DNA of 64,000 nucleotides from Gordonia soli NBRC 108243. GTDB taxonomy: Bacteria; Actinomycetota; Actinomycetes; Mycobacteriales; Mycobacteriaceae. Position 1 is the first letter of the stretch, and every line of letters starts with the position of its first letter. The DNA is taken from NCBI RefSeq assembly GCF_000334455.1, contig NZ_BANX01000005.1, positions 124,001 through 188,000 on the forward strand. The letters run 5' to 3'. Shown piece by piece: positions 33,039-40,554 of this stretch. Made by a program: the position numbers and the translations under genes. The notes beneath the pieces were generated by a model. It saw only the letters and a list, made by a program, of their open reading frames with translations, was not told the origin of the DNA and did not search any database.

Positions 33039-33401
33039 TTACGTGGCCGGCGGCAGCCCGTGGGGTTGCGTCGACGGTGCGGGGATCACGAAGTCGACGA
33101 GGAGACCGCCGACGGTCACGCTCGGCGGACCCATCGGTGGCCCCACATACAGCGGCGTGCCCGGTGCGAGGGCGGTGGTGCTCGCAAAGGTTGCGACCCG
33201 ACCGTCGGCGAATCGGACGGTCTGCACCGAGCGATAGACCGCGTCGTCGATGCTGCGAGGGGCCTCGATCCCGACGACCGGTGGTATCGGCGTCTGCGAT
33301 GTGTCCCGACGGCGATTGAGGGTCACGACCAGCAGGACGACTCCTCCGATGGCAGCTGCGGCGATGACGAGGACGACGAACGCCAACAGGAGGACGGTCA
33401 T
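33039..33401 (-). CDS. Small single-helix membrane protein
   Basis: 120 residues. One N-terminal membrane helix (LLLAFVVLVIAAAAIGGVVLLVV) is followed by a basic stop-transfer NRRRD and an ~85-residue soluble domain with RFADGRVATFASTTALAPGTPLYV, which resembles the short DUF3592-like beta domains of actinobacteria. It starts at ATG 33401 and stands alone between hairpins. The function is unknown. The gap 33402-33566 holds nothing I can support. Confidence 0.65.
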   Translation of the reverse strand: MTVLLLAFVVLVIAAAAIGGVVLLVVTLNRRRDTSQTPIPPVVGIEAPRSIDDAVYRSVQTVRFADGRVATFASTTALAPGTPLYVGPPMGPPSVTVGGLLVDFVIPAPSTQPHGLPPAT

Positions 33402-33566
33402 GCGGATGCTCCGATCGAACTCGACTGCGGGCGCACCGGCGGTCGGTGCAGACGGCGCTCGGCAGTAGCGACGGAGAGCATCCCGTACTGCCGACGAGAA
33501 CCGACGCTGACGATAGGTGATCGTCGCGGAGATGGGCGAGGAGTACAGCCGAACAGATGACGCGCG

Positions 33567-33875
33567 TCAGGCGGGCAGTTGGTCCGTCGGTGGGGTGTCG
33601 GGATCGGTGAGGTGTATGCGCTCGTCGCACACTCGCCGCAGCCGCTCCCAGGAGACATCGTCGAGGCCGGGCGGCGTCGGGCCGGACAACACCTGGCGCA
33701 TGCGGAGGAAGTAGACGCGTTCGGGAAGGCCGAACTCGGTCCAGATGTCCTCCACGGTGCCACCGCCGAATGGCGCCCAGCGCACCGCAAACGCGATCAT
33801 CGCATCGCGATGTTGGTACCACTCGAACCGTTCGTGCACACGATGAGTATCCGCCCGATCTATGTTCTGCGACAC
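33567..33875 (-). CDS. DUF3263 family protein
   Basis: About 102 residues from GTG 33875; upstream codons stay open, so the start is uncertain. The core IAFAVRWAPFGGGTVEDIWTEFG matches DUF3263, a small family of mycolata thought to be DNA-binding or WhiB-associated but of unproven role. No membrane segment or Cys cluster is present. The C-terminus is acidic (HLTDPDTPPTDQLPA). The gene stands alone. Confidence 0.7.
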   Translation of the reverse strand: MSQNIDRADTHRVHERFEWYQHRDAMIAFAVRWAPFGGGTVEDIWTEFGLPERVYFLRMRQVLSGPTPPGLDDVSWERLRRVCDERIHLTDPDTPPTDQLPA

Positions 33876-33980
33876 ACTTTGCCCAAGTCCGTTGCGCCAT
33901 CGTGATTCTCGACGGAATATCGGCCACATCCGTTGCGTCACCATGATCGACGGGTCCCACTCGGCCGCTGGTGGCCCGGC

Positions 33981-34058
33981 TCCCGGAGAACTGTCACGTG
34001 AGCGGTCCGTGGTCGGGAGTGTGCACAGTCCGACTCGCTCGGGTGTCTGGAATCCGAC
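33981..34058. repeat. 78-bp palindromic repeat element, copy X
   Basis: Aligns without gaps to 44649-44726 (about 62 of 78 bases identical by hand count). Shared blocks are CACGTGAGCGG, GTGTGCACA and GGAATCCGAC. The element is itself a long imperfect palindrome. It lies in the 369-base gap 33876-34244, which holds this element and the stems at 34128-34170 but no supported gene. Confidence 0.7.
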
Positions 34059-34127
34059 GCCCGCCGGGTGAGCGGTGAGCGCGAGAACGTCCGGCTCGAC
34101 GGCCACCCGGACTCGGTACGAAAGAAG

Positions 34128-34170
34128 CCCCGACCGAAAGTGCCGGGTCGGGGGTCTGGCACTTTCAGTC
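34128..34170. terminator. Interleaved hairpins downstream of the lipase gene
   Basis: Stem 1 pairs CCCCGACC (34128-34135) with GGTCGGGG (34146-34153). Stem 2 pairs GACCGAAAGTGCC (34132-34144) with GGCACTTTCAGTC (34158-34170), with one mismatch. The arms alternate, so the stems are mutually exclusive or form a pseudoknot. It lies about 75 bases beyond the minus-strand lipase stop. Confidence 0.5.
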
Positions 34171-34244
34171 GGAGCTATCCAGTACTTCGTCGCTGGCGAC
34201 GCGGGTGTTACACACTTCTCGAAAATCTTCGAGAGACTTGTCGG

Positions 34245-35498
34245 TCAGGCCGAACGGCCGGGCGGCAGCGCTCGCCGCGGTGCGATGTTCGACCGCAGCC
34301 AGCCGTACAGATTGTCGTCGTTGAGCAGGGTGAAGTGGTGGGCTCCGCCGATGTGGACACCGTCGTCGAGCCGGAACCCGACGTGCCGTCGCGAGTTCGA
34401 TCCACGACCGCTCGGCGTCAGGACCAGACCGTCGCCGATGAACCGTCCGAGAGGATGATCAGGGTCTTTCGAGAGGCTCGCGGTCACATACAGGTGTCGT
34501 GCGCCGGCGAGTAGCGGCAGGTCGGTCACCGGCGGACGCTGCCACCGGTCGCGATCGAGAAAGCCCTGGTCATCAGATGTCAGCGATCCATGGAACAGGT
34601 CGCGCACGCCGGCGCTCCGTCGGCGGAGCAGCGTACTGATCGGACGCGTCACGGGTGAGGTGTCCAGGATCGTCGATGCCGCGTGGACCCCACGCGCGAG
34701 TGGTGCGCCCAGGTGCGGGGTTCCCAGGCACGCGGTCTCCGTCACCAGGCCGGTCCAGGCATCGCCCCGTTGTGTGCCGGCGTGGCAGGCGGCACGGATG
34801 ACCAGACCGCCCATCGAGTGACCGACGAGCGTCACCCGGGCGACGGGCGTGGGCCAGAGTAGGGTCAGACCGTTGAGGAGGTCGGCGAGTTGCCGCCCGT
34901 TCTCGCTGATGTGCAGGCCGGTGTTGTAGCGGATGTAGACCGGACTGGCGCCGATGTCGGCGCGTAGGCGCTCGCCGTAGGTCGGATTGCCACCCAGCGA
35001 CCAGGCGTGCTCGGTCTCCATCAGTCCGTGCAGGAACACCACCAGGTGGTCACCCGCATCGGGGAACGCCCGTGCCAGCGACCGGGTGGTGATCGCGACC
35101 GGACCGCCCTTGGCCCGTACCGACATGTCGGCGGCCAGCGACGACTCCGACTCGGTGAGGGCATCGCCGATGAGGCCGTTCAGGATGCCCAATACCGTCG
35201 CTCCGCGGGTGGTCCGCGACGGGGCGGTGGCCCGGCTCGCCGGCAGTTGATCGGACACCGATCGCGCGATGTCGAGCAGTGCGGCGACGGACAGATAGGT
35301 CGATTCGCTGACGGCGTCGTGGACCATCCGCGGAGACGTCATCTGGCGGCCGAACACGGCGCCCAACGCGCCGAAGACGCTGTTGGCGACCGATCGATGC
35401 ATCGCGCCGATGCCTGCGGTGGCTGCCCCGAGCTCGTCGAGTGCGAGCCTGGTCAATGCCCTGACCTCGTCCGATTCGCGAGTGACTGTCGTGGCCAT
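34245..35498 (-). CDS. Lipase/alpha-beta hydrolase (PGAP1-like)
   Basis: 417 residues from ATG 35498. The first ~140 are a helical domain with no enzyme motif. The hydrolase domain then shows LVVFLHGLMETEHAW (oxyanion), RVTLVGHSMGGLVIRAA (nucleophile Ser), ACLGTPHLGAPLARG (typical of lipases acting on lipids or GPI-like substrates) and a late His in GGAHHFTLLNDD. No signal peptide is evident, so it may be intracellular. A 22-base palindrome lies immediately upstream. The physiological substrate is unknown. Confidence 0.85.
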   Translation of the reverse strand: MATTVTRESDEVRALTRLALDELGAATAGIGAMHRSVANSVFGALGAVFGRQMTSPRMVHDAVSESTYLSVAALLDIARSVSDQLPASRATAPSRTTRGATVLGILNGLIGDALTESESSLAADMSVRAKGGPVAITTRSLARAFPDAGDHLVVFLHGLMETEHAWSLGGNPTYGERLRADIGASPVYIRYNTGLHISENGRQLADLLNGLTLLWPTPVARVTLVGHSMGGLVIRAACHAGTQRGDAWTGLVTETACLGTPHLGAPLARGVHAASTILDTSPVTRPISTLLRRRSAGVRDLFHGSLTSDDQGFLDRDRWQRPPVTDLPLLAGARHLYVTASLSKDPDHPLGRFIGDGLVLTPSGRGSNSRRHVGFRLDDGVHIGGAHHFTLLNDDNLYGWLRSNIAPRRALPPGRSA

Positions 35499-35503
35499 GC
35501 GCC

Positions 35504-35525
35504 TGAGTGTACATGTGTGCACTCA
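35504..35525. promoter_or_regulatory. 22-bp imperfect palindrome upstream of the lipase gene
   Basis: TGAGTGTACAT followed by GTGTGCACTCA: nine of eleven arm positions pair. It ends six bases before the lipase ATG at 35498 on the minus strand, so a repressor bound here would block the promoter or start. The form resembles TetR-family operators, but no such gene is adjacent. Confidence 0.45.
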
Positions 35526-35545
35526 ATCTGTCGGGGTGCTGCCGA

Positions 35546-36143
35546 TCACGTCGGATGTGGTCCCAGGTGTGCGTACAACCGGGTCTGGTTGAAGTGGAGC
35601 GTGGCCGGTGCGCCCACGGTCTGCTGGTAGCGGTCGACCACGTCGTGCACGAAGACGTCGATCAGGTCGGCCGGTACGTGTTGGATCCACGCGACGGCAC
35701 CGACCGCGAACCACCGCTCGAGGTCGGCGGCGGAGTCGAAGGCCCACTCGAGATCGTCGGACTCGATGCGACCGACGGCCAGTCCTGCGAAGGTCGAGGA
35801 CCCAGTGCAATGCGTTGAAGGAGACCGCGATGTCGAAGTCGCGATCGAACGGCAGGTCGAGTACGTCGTCGACATGGAACTGCACGCGGAGTCCGCCGGG
35901 TGTGAGGCGCTTGAGGGCGGTGTCGATCATCAGGTGCGAGGCGTCGACGCCGACGACGGATCCGGACGGGAGGCGGTCGGCCAGCAGCATCGTGACGAAT
36001 CCGTCGCCGCACCCGACGTCGAGGAGGCGCTCGTCAACGCGTAGGTCGATGTTCGCGATCGACGTCTCGGCGACGATCCGCTGCAGTCCGCTCACGTCGA
36101 CATAGCGATCCCCGTCCCATTTGACCTTCGCTCGTCTCCTCAT
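35546..36143 (-). pseudogene. Decayed SAM-dependent methyltransferase
   Basis: From ATG 36143 the frame encodes a class I methyltransferase with the SAM motif LLDVGCGDGFVTMLLADRL, VVGVDASHLMI and DIAVSFNALHWVLDL. At about 35782-35795 the homology moves to another frame: AGLAVGRIESDDLEWAFDSA then VDRYQQTVGAPATLHFNQTR and stop at 35546. Homologues have ~55-60 residues between these parts, so an internal deletion with frameshift removed the strands after motif post-I. The unshifted frame runs on as an Arg-rich sequence to 35523. No active enzyme is expected. Confidence 0.75.
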
Positions 36144-36320
36144 GGTCTTCTCGCTTCCGCCATTGTGCGCCGACTTCTCGCTTCCGGCAGGGTCTTCGGC
36201 GCACGCGGAGGAGATGGTTCGAACCGATCGGCCCGGCGTGCGGCCGACGCCACGTTTGGGATCGTCGGCGAGCGGGCATCGTATGAGCGCGGCCCGATGG
36301 CCCCGTGTGAAGGAGACGTG

Positions 36321-36749
36321 ATGACCGAGCGAGCCGAGGACCTGCCGGGCGAGACCGTCGATGCAGTCGGAAAGGTCTCGGAGGCACTGGAATACGTGGA
36401 ACGCGCTCGCGGGCACCTGTACAGCTTCCATCAACTCATCGGGCATGCCGACCTCGTGCTGGGCGAGGCGGTGGACGCGCTCCGCGACGCCGGGCACGGC
36501 GGGATCGCCGACCGACTGCAGACAGAGATGGTCGGCCGCAATGTCATCGACGGCCGGTGGACATTTCAGGTGGTCGAGGAGTTCGACGACACCTATCACG
36601 AACCGTTCCGGCAGGCCGAAGCCGATGTGCGCAACCAGCTGACCCGCGGTTTCCGCCATGTGCACGAGGCGCGCATGAAGGAGGGCCGCCGCACGAAGGG
36701 GCATCCGCGCCACACCGAAGATCCGCCCCCGGCGCCGGGAACGGAGTGA
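36321..36749 (+). CDS. Conserved hypothetical protein of mycolata
   Basis: 142 residues from ATG 36321 with AAGGAG nearby upstream. The sequence is helical and charged (SEALEYVERARGHLYSFHQL, DLVLGEAVDALRDAGHGG, DGRWTFQVVEEFDDTYHEPF) with no signal peptide or membrane helix. I recognise the type as a conserved actinobacterial protein but know no function. The last residues (PPAPGTE) and the stop codon are encoded by the first unit of a 36-bp tandem repeat. Confidence 0.75.
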   Translation: MTERAEDLPGETVDAVGKVSEALEYVERARGHLYSFHQLIGHADLVLGEAVDALRDAGHGGIADRLQTEMVGRNVIDGRWTFQVVEEFDDTYHEPFRQAEADVRNQLTRGFRHVHEARMKEGRRTKGHPRHTEDPPPAPGTE

Positions 36750-36929
36750 GCGGGCCGAAAGACTACGGCGCCGGGAACGGAGTGAGCGGGCCGAGAGATT
36801 ACGGCGCCGGGAACGGAGTGAGCGGGCCGGTCAACACTTCGGCGCCGGGAACGTAGTGAGCGGGCCGGTTGAAGCTGGGCGCCGGGAACGGAGTGAGCGG
36901 GCCCAAAGACTGCGGCGCCGGGACGTGCG
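36731..36929 (+). repeat. 36- to 38-bp tandem repeat, five units plus a partial
   Basis: Units start at 36731, 36767, 36803, 36841 and 36878, with a partial sixth at 36914. All share GGCGCCGGGAACGGAGTGAG plus CGGGCC, then a variable 10-12 base end. Unit 4 has one change (CGTAGTG). The stop codon of the gene ending at 36749 is the TGA of unit 1. The array fills the gap before the F420-type gene at 36950. Confidence 0.9.
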
Positions 36930-36949
36930 AACAGATTGTGAGGCGAGAG

Positions 36950-37918
36950 ATGACCATCCGAGTCGGATACAAGCTGATGGCCGAGGTGCACGACCCGAAG
37001 GAGATCGTGCGTCAGGCGGTCCGAGCCGAGGAGGTCGGCTTCGACTTCGTCGAGATCAGCGACCACTATCACCCGTGGCTCTACAGTCACGGCCACTCGG
37101 GGTTCGCGTGGTCGATGTTGGCCGCGATCGCCGCTCGTACCGAACGCATCGAGTTGGCGACCGGCGTGACGTGCCCGTTCCTGCGGTACCACCCGACGAT
37201 CATTGCGCAGGCGGCTGCGACCACGGCGGTGCTCTCCGACGGTCGGTTCACGCTGGGACTGGGCTCCGGCGAGAGCCTGAACGAGCACATCGTAGGACGT
37301 GGATGGCCGTCGGTCGCGGTGCGGCACGAGATGTTGCGTGAGTCCATCGAGGCCATCACGTTGCTGTGGGAGCCCGGATATCACAGCTATCGCGGTGCAC
37401 ACATCACCGTCGACGACGCCCGGGTCTTCGACCTGCCCGACGAACCGATCCGCATCGTGCTCGCCGCAGGTGGCACCAATGCCGCGACGCTCGCGGGCGA
37501 GCTGACCGACGGTCTGTTCGCCACCGAGCCCGATGCCGATCTGGTCACCGCGTTTCGCGCGGCGGGCGGCGGCGACGGCCCGCACTACGCGGAGGTGCCG
37601 CTCTCGTACTCGCCGGATGTCGATGCCGCGGTGCGCAGCGCGCATGCGAAGTTCCGGTTCGGGATCACCGGATGGAAGGTGCAGGCCGAGTTGCCGAATC
37701 CGATCAACTTCGAAGCTGCCACGGCAACCGTTCGGGAGTCCGACGTCGCCGATGCGATGCCGTGTGGATCCGATCGGGACGCGATCCTCGAGAACGCACG
37801 CGGCTTCGCCGATGCCGGGTTCGACAATCTGACGTTGCTGAACGCCGGTCCCGACCCCGACGAGTTCCTCGATGTGGCAGCCGACGGTCTCGTCGATGCG
37901 GTGCGCGGACTCGCCTGA
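36950..37918 (+). CDS. F420-dependent luciferase-like oxidoreductase (TIGR03557-type)
   Basis: 322 residues from ATG 36950 with AGGCGAGAG upstream. The fold is the luciferase-like monooxygenase barrel: VGYKLMAEVHDPKEIVRQAV, EISDHYHPWL (active-site region), ELATGVTCPFLRYHP, LGLGSGESLNEHIVG and VLAAGGTNAATLAGEL. The GSGESLNEH motif is shared by F420-dependent glucose-6-phosphate dehydrogenase relatives. Hydride transfer with F420 is inferred; the substrate is unknown. It ends at a strong hairpin shared with the convergent ArsR gene. Confidence 0.85.
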   Translation: MTIRVGYKLMAEVHDPKEIVRQAVRAEEVGFDFVEISDHYHPWLYSHGHSGFAWSMLAAIAARTERIELATGVTCPFLRYHPTIIAQAAATTAVLSDGRFTLGLGSGESLNEHIVGRGWPSVAVRHEMLRESIEAITLLWEPGYHSYRGAHITVDDARVFDLPDEPIRIVLAAGGTNAATLAGELTDGLFATEPDADLVTAFRAAGGGDGPHYAEVPLSYSPDVDAAVRSAHAKFRFGITGWKVQAELPNPINFEAATATVRESDVADAMPCGSDRDAILENARGFADAGFDNLTLLNAGPDPDEFLDVAADGLVDAVRGLA

Positions 37919-37921
37919 CCG

Positions 37922-37970
37922 GATTCGGTAGTACGGAACGACTCTCAGGACCGTTTCGTACTACCGAATC
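37922..37970. terminator. Strong bidirectional hairpin between convergent genes
   Basis: Arms of 19 bases (37922-37940 and 37952-37970) starting GATTCGGTAGTACGG pair with one mismatch around an 11-base loop. It lies between the F420-type gene end (37918) and the ArsR gene end (37979), and there is no T-run. Confidence 0.75.
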
Positions 37971-37978
37971 GACGGGGG

Positions 37979-38350
37979 TCAGGCGTGCGGCGGTTCGCCG
38001 GTGACGAAGTGGTCGGCGTGGTTGAGGCCTTCGCGGACGAGCCGGGTGAGATGGCCGTCGCGGATGCGGTAGATGACCCGACGCCCGTCCTTGCGGGTGT
38101 CGACGAGCCCGGTGAATCGCAGCTTCGCGAGATGCTGACTGACCGCCGTTCGCGACGCCCCGCAGGACTCGGTGAGTGCGCTGACATCCGCTTCGCCCTC
38201 GCTGAGCAGCCAGAGGATGTGCAGACGGGTGGGGTCGGCGAGCATCTGGAAGGTCCGGGTCGCGGCATCGAGTCGCTGGGCGTCGGGCGACGCCGGGTGC
38301 GACAGGCTGGGCGTGCCGGAGGGGTCGTCGGAGATCCCGGCCATCCTCAT
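37979..38350 (-). CDS. ArsR/SmtB-family transcriptional regulator
   Basis: 123 residues. The winged helix reads FQMLADPTRLHILWLLSEGEADVSALTESCGASRTAVSQHLAKLR, with the wing RKDGRRVIYRIRDGHL. One Cys in the recognition helix region (TESCGAS) is present, but there is no ELCVCD-like metal motif, and the C-terminus has a few His residues (NHADHFVTGEPPHA). Its ATG overlaps the MFS stop by one base, so it is the second gene of an MFS-regulator operon. It likely represses that operon; the inducer is uncertain. Confidence 0.88.
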   Translation of the reverse strand: MRMAGISDDPSGTPSLSHPASPDAQRLDAATRTFQMLADPTRLHILWLLSEGEADVSALTESCGASRTAVSQHLAKLRFTGLVDTRKDGRRVIYRIRDGHLTRLVREGLNHADHFVTGEPPHA

Positions 38351-39579
38351 CACCCTCCTACGCCGACCTCGTGTCGGTCGATGGCCCGGACCGGCCACAG
38401 TCGGACCGCTGCCGACGCAGCGAGTGTAGCGAGCGCGGCCAGGATCAGTGCTGCGATGACCTGTCCGACCGCCGCGCCCACCCATCCCGCGATCGGATAG
38501 GTCAGCAGGAACCAGGCGTGCGAGAGGGAGAAGCGCGCGGTGAAGATCGATGCTCGGTCGGCGTCGGTGGATTCGTCGCGCAGCACCCGCGCCGAGGGCG
38601 TGAGCATCGCCGACGTCGCGGCGCCGAGGACGATCCAGCTCGCCGACAGCCAGATCCAGCCGACCACCGGTCCTGGGGTGACGGCCGACAACGGCGCGAT
38701 CGAGGCCAGGGTGACCGGCACGACGGCGCCTCCGGTCAGCATCACGCGGCGGTCGGTGCGGTGGCGCAGTAGCCGGGGCATCGCCAGTGCGACGGTCATC
38801 GAGCCGACGCCGAACGCGGCCAGGGCGATCGCGACGCCGACCTCGGCAGCCCCCAGGATGCCGCGGGTGTAGACGACCGTGTCGACCAGGACGAGCGCGG
38901 TTGCGGCGGCGACCACCAGGTCGAGTGCGAGCACCCCGCGCAATGCCGGCCGTCGGGTCATCGTCGTGATGCCACCGGTCATCCGGGACCTCAGCGGCGT
39001 GGTCGTCGAGCGTCGGGGCAAACCGGAGGACAGGACCAGGATCGCCGATGCGACGAACCCGAGCGCGGTTCCCACGAAGAGGTGGTCGTAGGAGATCACC
39101 AGCAGCAGTGCGCCGGCGACCAGCGGACTGACCAGCGATTCGGTGTCGTAGGCGAGTCGGGAGAGGGAGAGTCCCCGCGTGTAGTCCTCGTCGTCGGCCA
39201 GGACTGTCGGGATCACCGATTGGAATGTCGGCGTGAAGGTGGCCGATGCCGCCTGCAACACGAAGACGAGTACGTAGATGTGCCAGGTCTGACCGACAAA
39301 GGGCAGCAGCAGCGCGATCGCTGCGCGGATGCCGTCGGCCGAGACCATGACGGTGGTCCGCGACAGGCGGGCCGTGACTGCGGTGACCACCGGGGCAACC
39401 GTCACGTAGGCGATCATCTTGATCGCCAATGCGGTGCCGAGGACCGCGCCCGCCGATCCGCCGGCCAGGTCGTAGGCGAGCAGCCCGAGGGCGACGGTGA
39501 GTAGACCCGTCCCGACGAGCGCGATGACCTGTGCGACGAACAACCGCCGGAAGGTGCGGTTCGCGAGCACTGTCCACAC
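38350..39579 (-). CDS. MFS efflux transporter
   Basis: 409 residues from GTG 39579 with GAGAGGGG upstream. Twelve membrane helices; the N-terminus FRRLFVAQVIALVGTGLL and the pair DDEDYTRGLSLSRLAYDTES match MFS proteins of the DHA3/EntS-like group, often co-operonic with ArsR regulators. Start codons further upstream are in frame but reach into a palindromic operator. It probably exports a toxic compound or metal chelate that relieves ArsR. Confidence 0.85.
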   Translation of the reverse strand: MWTVLANRTFRRLFVAQVIALVGTGLLTVALGLLAYDLAGGSAGAVLGTALAIKMIAYVTVAPVVTAVTARLSRTTVMVSADGIRAAIALLLPFVGQTWHIYVLVFVLQAASATFTPTFQSVIPTVLADDEDYTRGLSLSRLAYDTESLVSPLVAGALLLVISYDHLFVGTALGFVASAILVLSSGLPRRSTTTPLRSRMTGGITTMTRRPALRGVLALDLVVAAATALVLVDTVVYTRGILGAAEVGVAIALAAFGVGSMTVALAMPRLLRHRTDRRVMLTGGAVVPVTLASIAPLSAVTPGPVVGWIWLSASWIVLGAATSAMLTPSARVLRDESTDADRASIFTARFSLSHAWFLLTYPIAGWVGAAVGQVIAALILAALATLAASAAVRLWPVRAIDRHEVGVGG

Positions 39580-39608
39580 GGCAACACCCCTCTCGTTCCG
39601 AGAGGAGC

Positions 39609-39637
39609 CTATGTGTGCGCATCTGCGCACGCAATAG
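39609..39637. promoter_or_regulatory. Palindromic ArsR-type operator upstream of the MFS-arsR operon
   Basis: CTATGTGTGCGCA followed by TC and TGCGCACGCAATAG forms a nearly complete dyad around TGCGCAtcTGCGCA. ArsR/SmtB proteins bind this type of imperfect 12-2-12 site. It lies about 30 bases upstream of the GTG at 39579. A smaller hairpin CTCTCG/CGAGAG sits between. Confidence 0.6.
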
Positions 39638-39696
39638 GGGAATCGGCGACTGCGACTGCGACTGCCTGCGGCCCAACGACCGGCCGCCTCGATCGA

Positions 39697-40416
39697 TCAG
39701 GGCAGGTCGTGGCTTCGACGGTCGGGACGCGTCAGGGCGTAGAGCACGTGGTCGGCACGTTCCCCTCCCGCGTCGGTGTAGTTGCGCATCGTGCCTTCGC
39801 GGACGAATCCGGTCCGGTCGGCGAGGTGCTGCGCGGCGGCGTTGTCGACGTGGATCGGCGCCGTGATGCGCTGGAGGTCGAGGGTGTCGAAGGCGAAATC
39901 GATGACCAGGCTGATGGCGGCGAAGGCGATTCGGTCGCCGACGTACCGCCGCGAGATCCAGATCCCGACCTCGGTGGTGCCGTTGTCGCCGTCGATCCAC
40001 TCCAGGTTGCACTGTCCGGCGAACTCGCCGTCGACCTCGATGACCGACGGGAAAGCAGCGCCGTTCCGGGTTCGCCGACGCCAGTCGACGCACTCGTCGA
40101 TCCACGCGCGGGTCGAGTGTCGGTCACGCCACGGCCATCGTGACGACGGCCAGTACGGCTCGAGGACGTCACGGCTGTACAGCCGTTCCCGGCGCCACGC
40201 GTCGGCATCGGCGATCATCGGGCGTCGCAGTCGGACCACACGCCCGGACGGCGTCCTGGTCTCCGGCGTCGCGAGAACGGTGTCGGGGGAGGAGCCGAGT
40301 ACGTCGTCCAGGGCGCCGACCACGCGGCGTTTGGCGCGGCTCAGATAGCTGCGTGCGACCGGTGGCAACTGCCGCCAACTGACGCCGGGGATCGGTACGG
40401 ACAGTGAAGAAGTCAT
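39697..40416 (-). CDS. GNAT-family N-acetyltransferase, RimJ/RimL-like
   Basis: 239 residues. After an ~60-residue helical leader, the GNAT core appears: VVRLRRPMIADADAWRRER, GNGTTEVGIWISRRYVGDRIA-like motif A and LQRITAPIHVDNAAAQHLADRTGFVREGTMRNY (motif B). This is the ribosomal-protein-alanine acetyltransferase subgroup, close to actinobacterial RimJ homologues often placed near mogA/moaA or glp. Acetyl-CoA transfer to a protein N-terminus or small amine is expected. It stands alone here. The start is ATG 40416. Confidence 0.85.
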   Translation of the reverse strand: MTSSLSVPIPGVSWRQLPPVARSYLSRAKRRVVGALDDVLGSSPDTVLATPETRTPSGRVVRLRRPMIADADAWRRERLYSRDVLEPYWPSSRWPWRDRHSTRAWIDECVDWRRRTRNGAAFPSVIEVDGEFAGQCNLEWIDGDNGTTEVGIWISRRYVGDRIAFAAISLVIDFAFDTLDLQRITAPIHVDNAAAQHLADRTGFVREGTMRNYTDAGGERADHVLYALTRPDRRSHDLP

Positions 40417-40554
40417 TGATGCCTCGCGAGGTCGGAGTGGTGCCGGGCGCGATGGTGTGCGTGCACCGATCGCGGCATCCGGCTGTGGTGTGCTTCGTTC
40501 GCGTGCCCACCTCGGAAGGGAGGCGCCGTCGGGCGAGGTTTGGGCGCAACCGGG

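Noticed and set aside
36731..36929. CRISPR array or coding repeat domain
   Set aside because: The variable parts are only 10-12 bases and similar to each other, no cas genes exist, and the units carry stop codons in the upstream gene's frame.
37979..40105. A 708-residue open frame on the minus strand across the ArsR, MFS and acetyltransferase genes
   Set aside because: It is an Arg/Pro-rich shadow produced by GC-rich codon bias opposite or in another frame of three well-supported genes; only its last 123 codons are real (ArsR).
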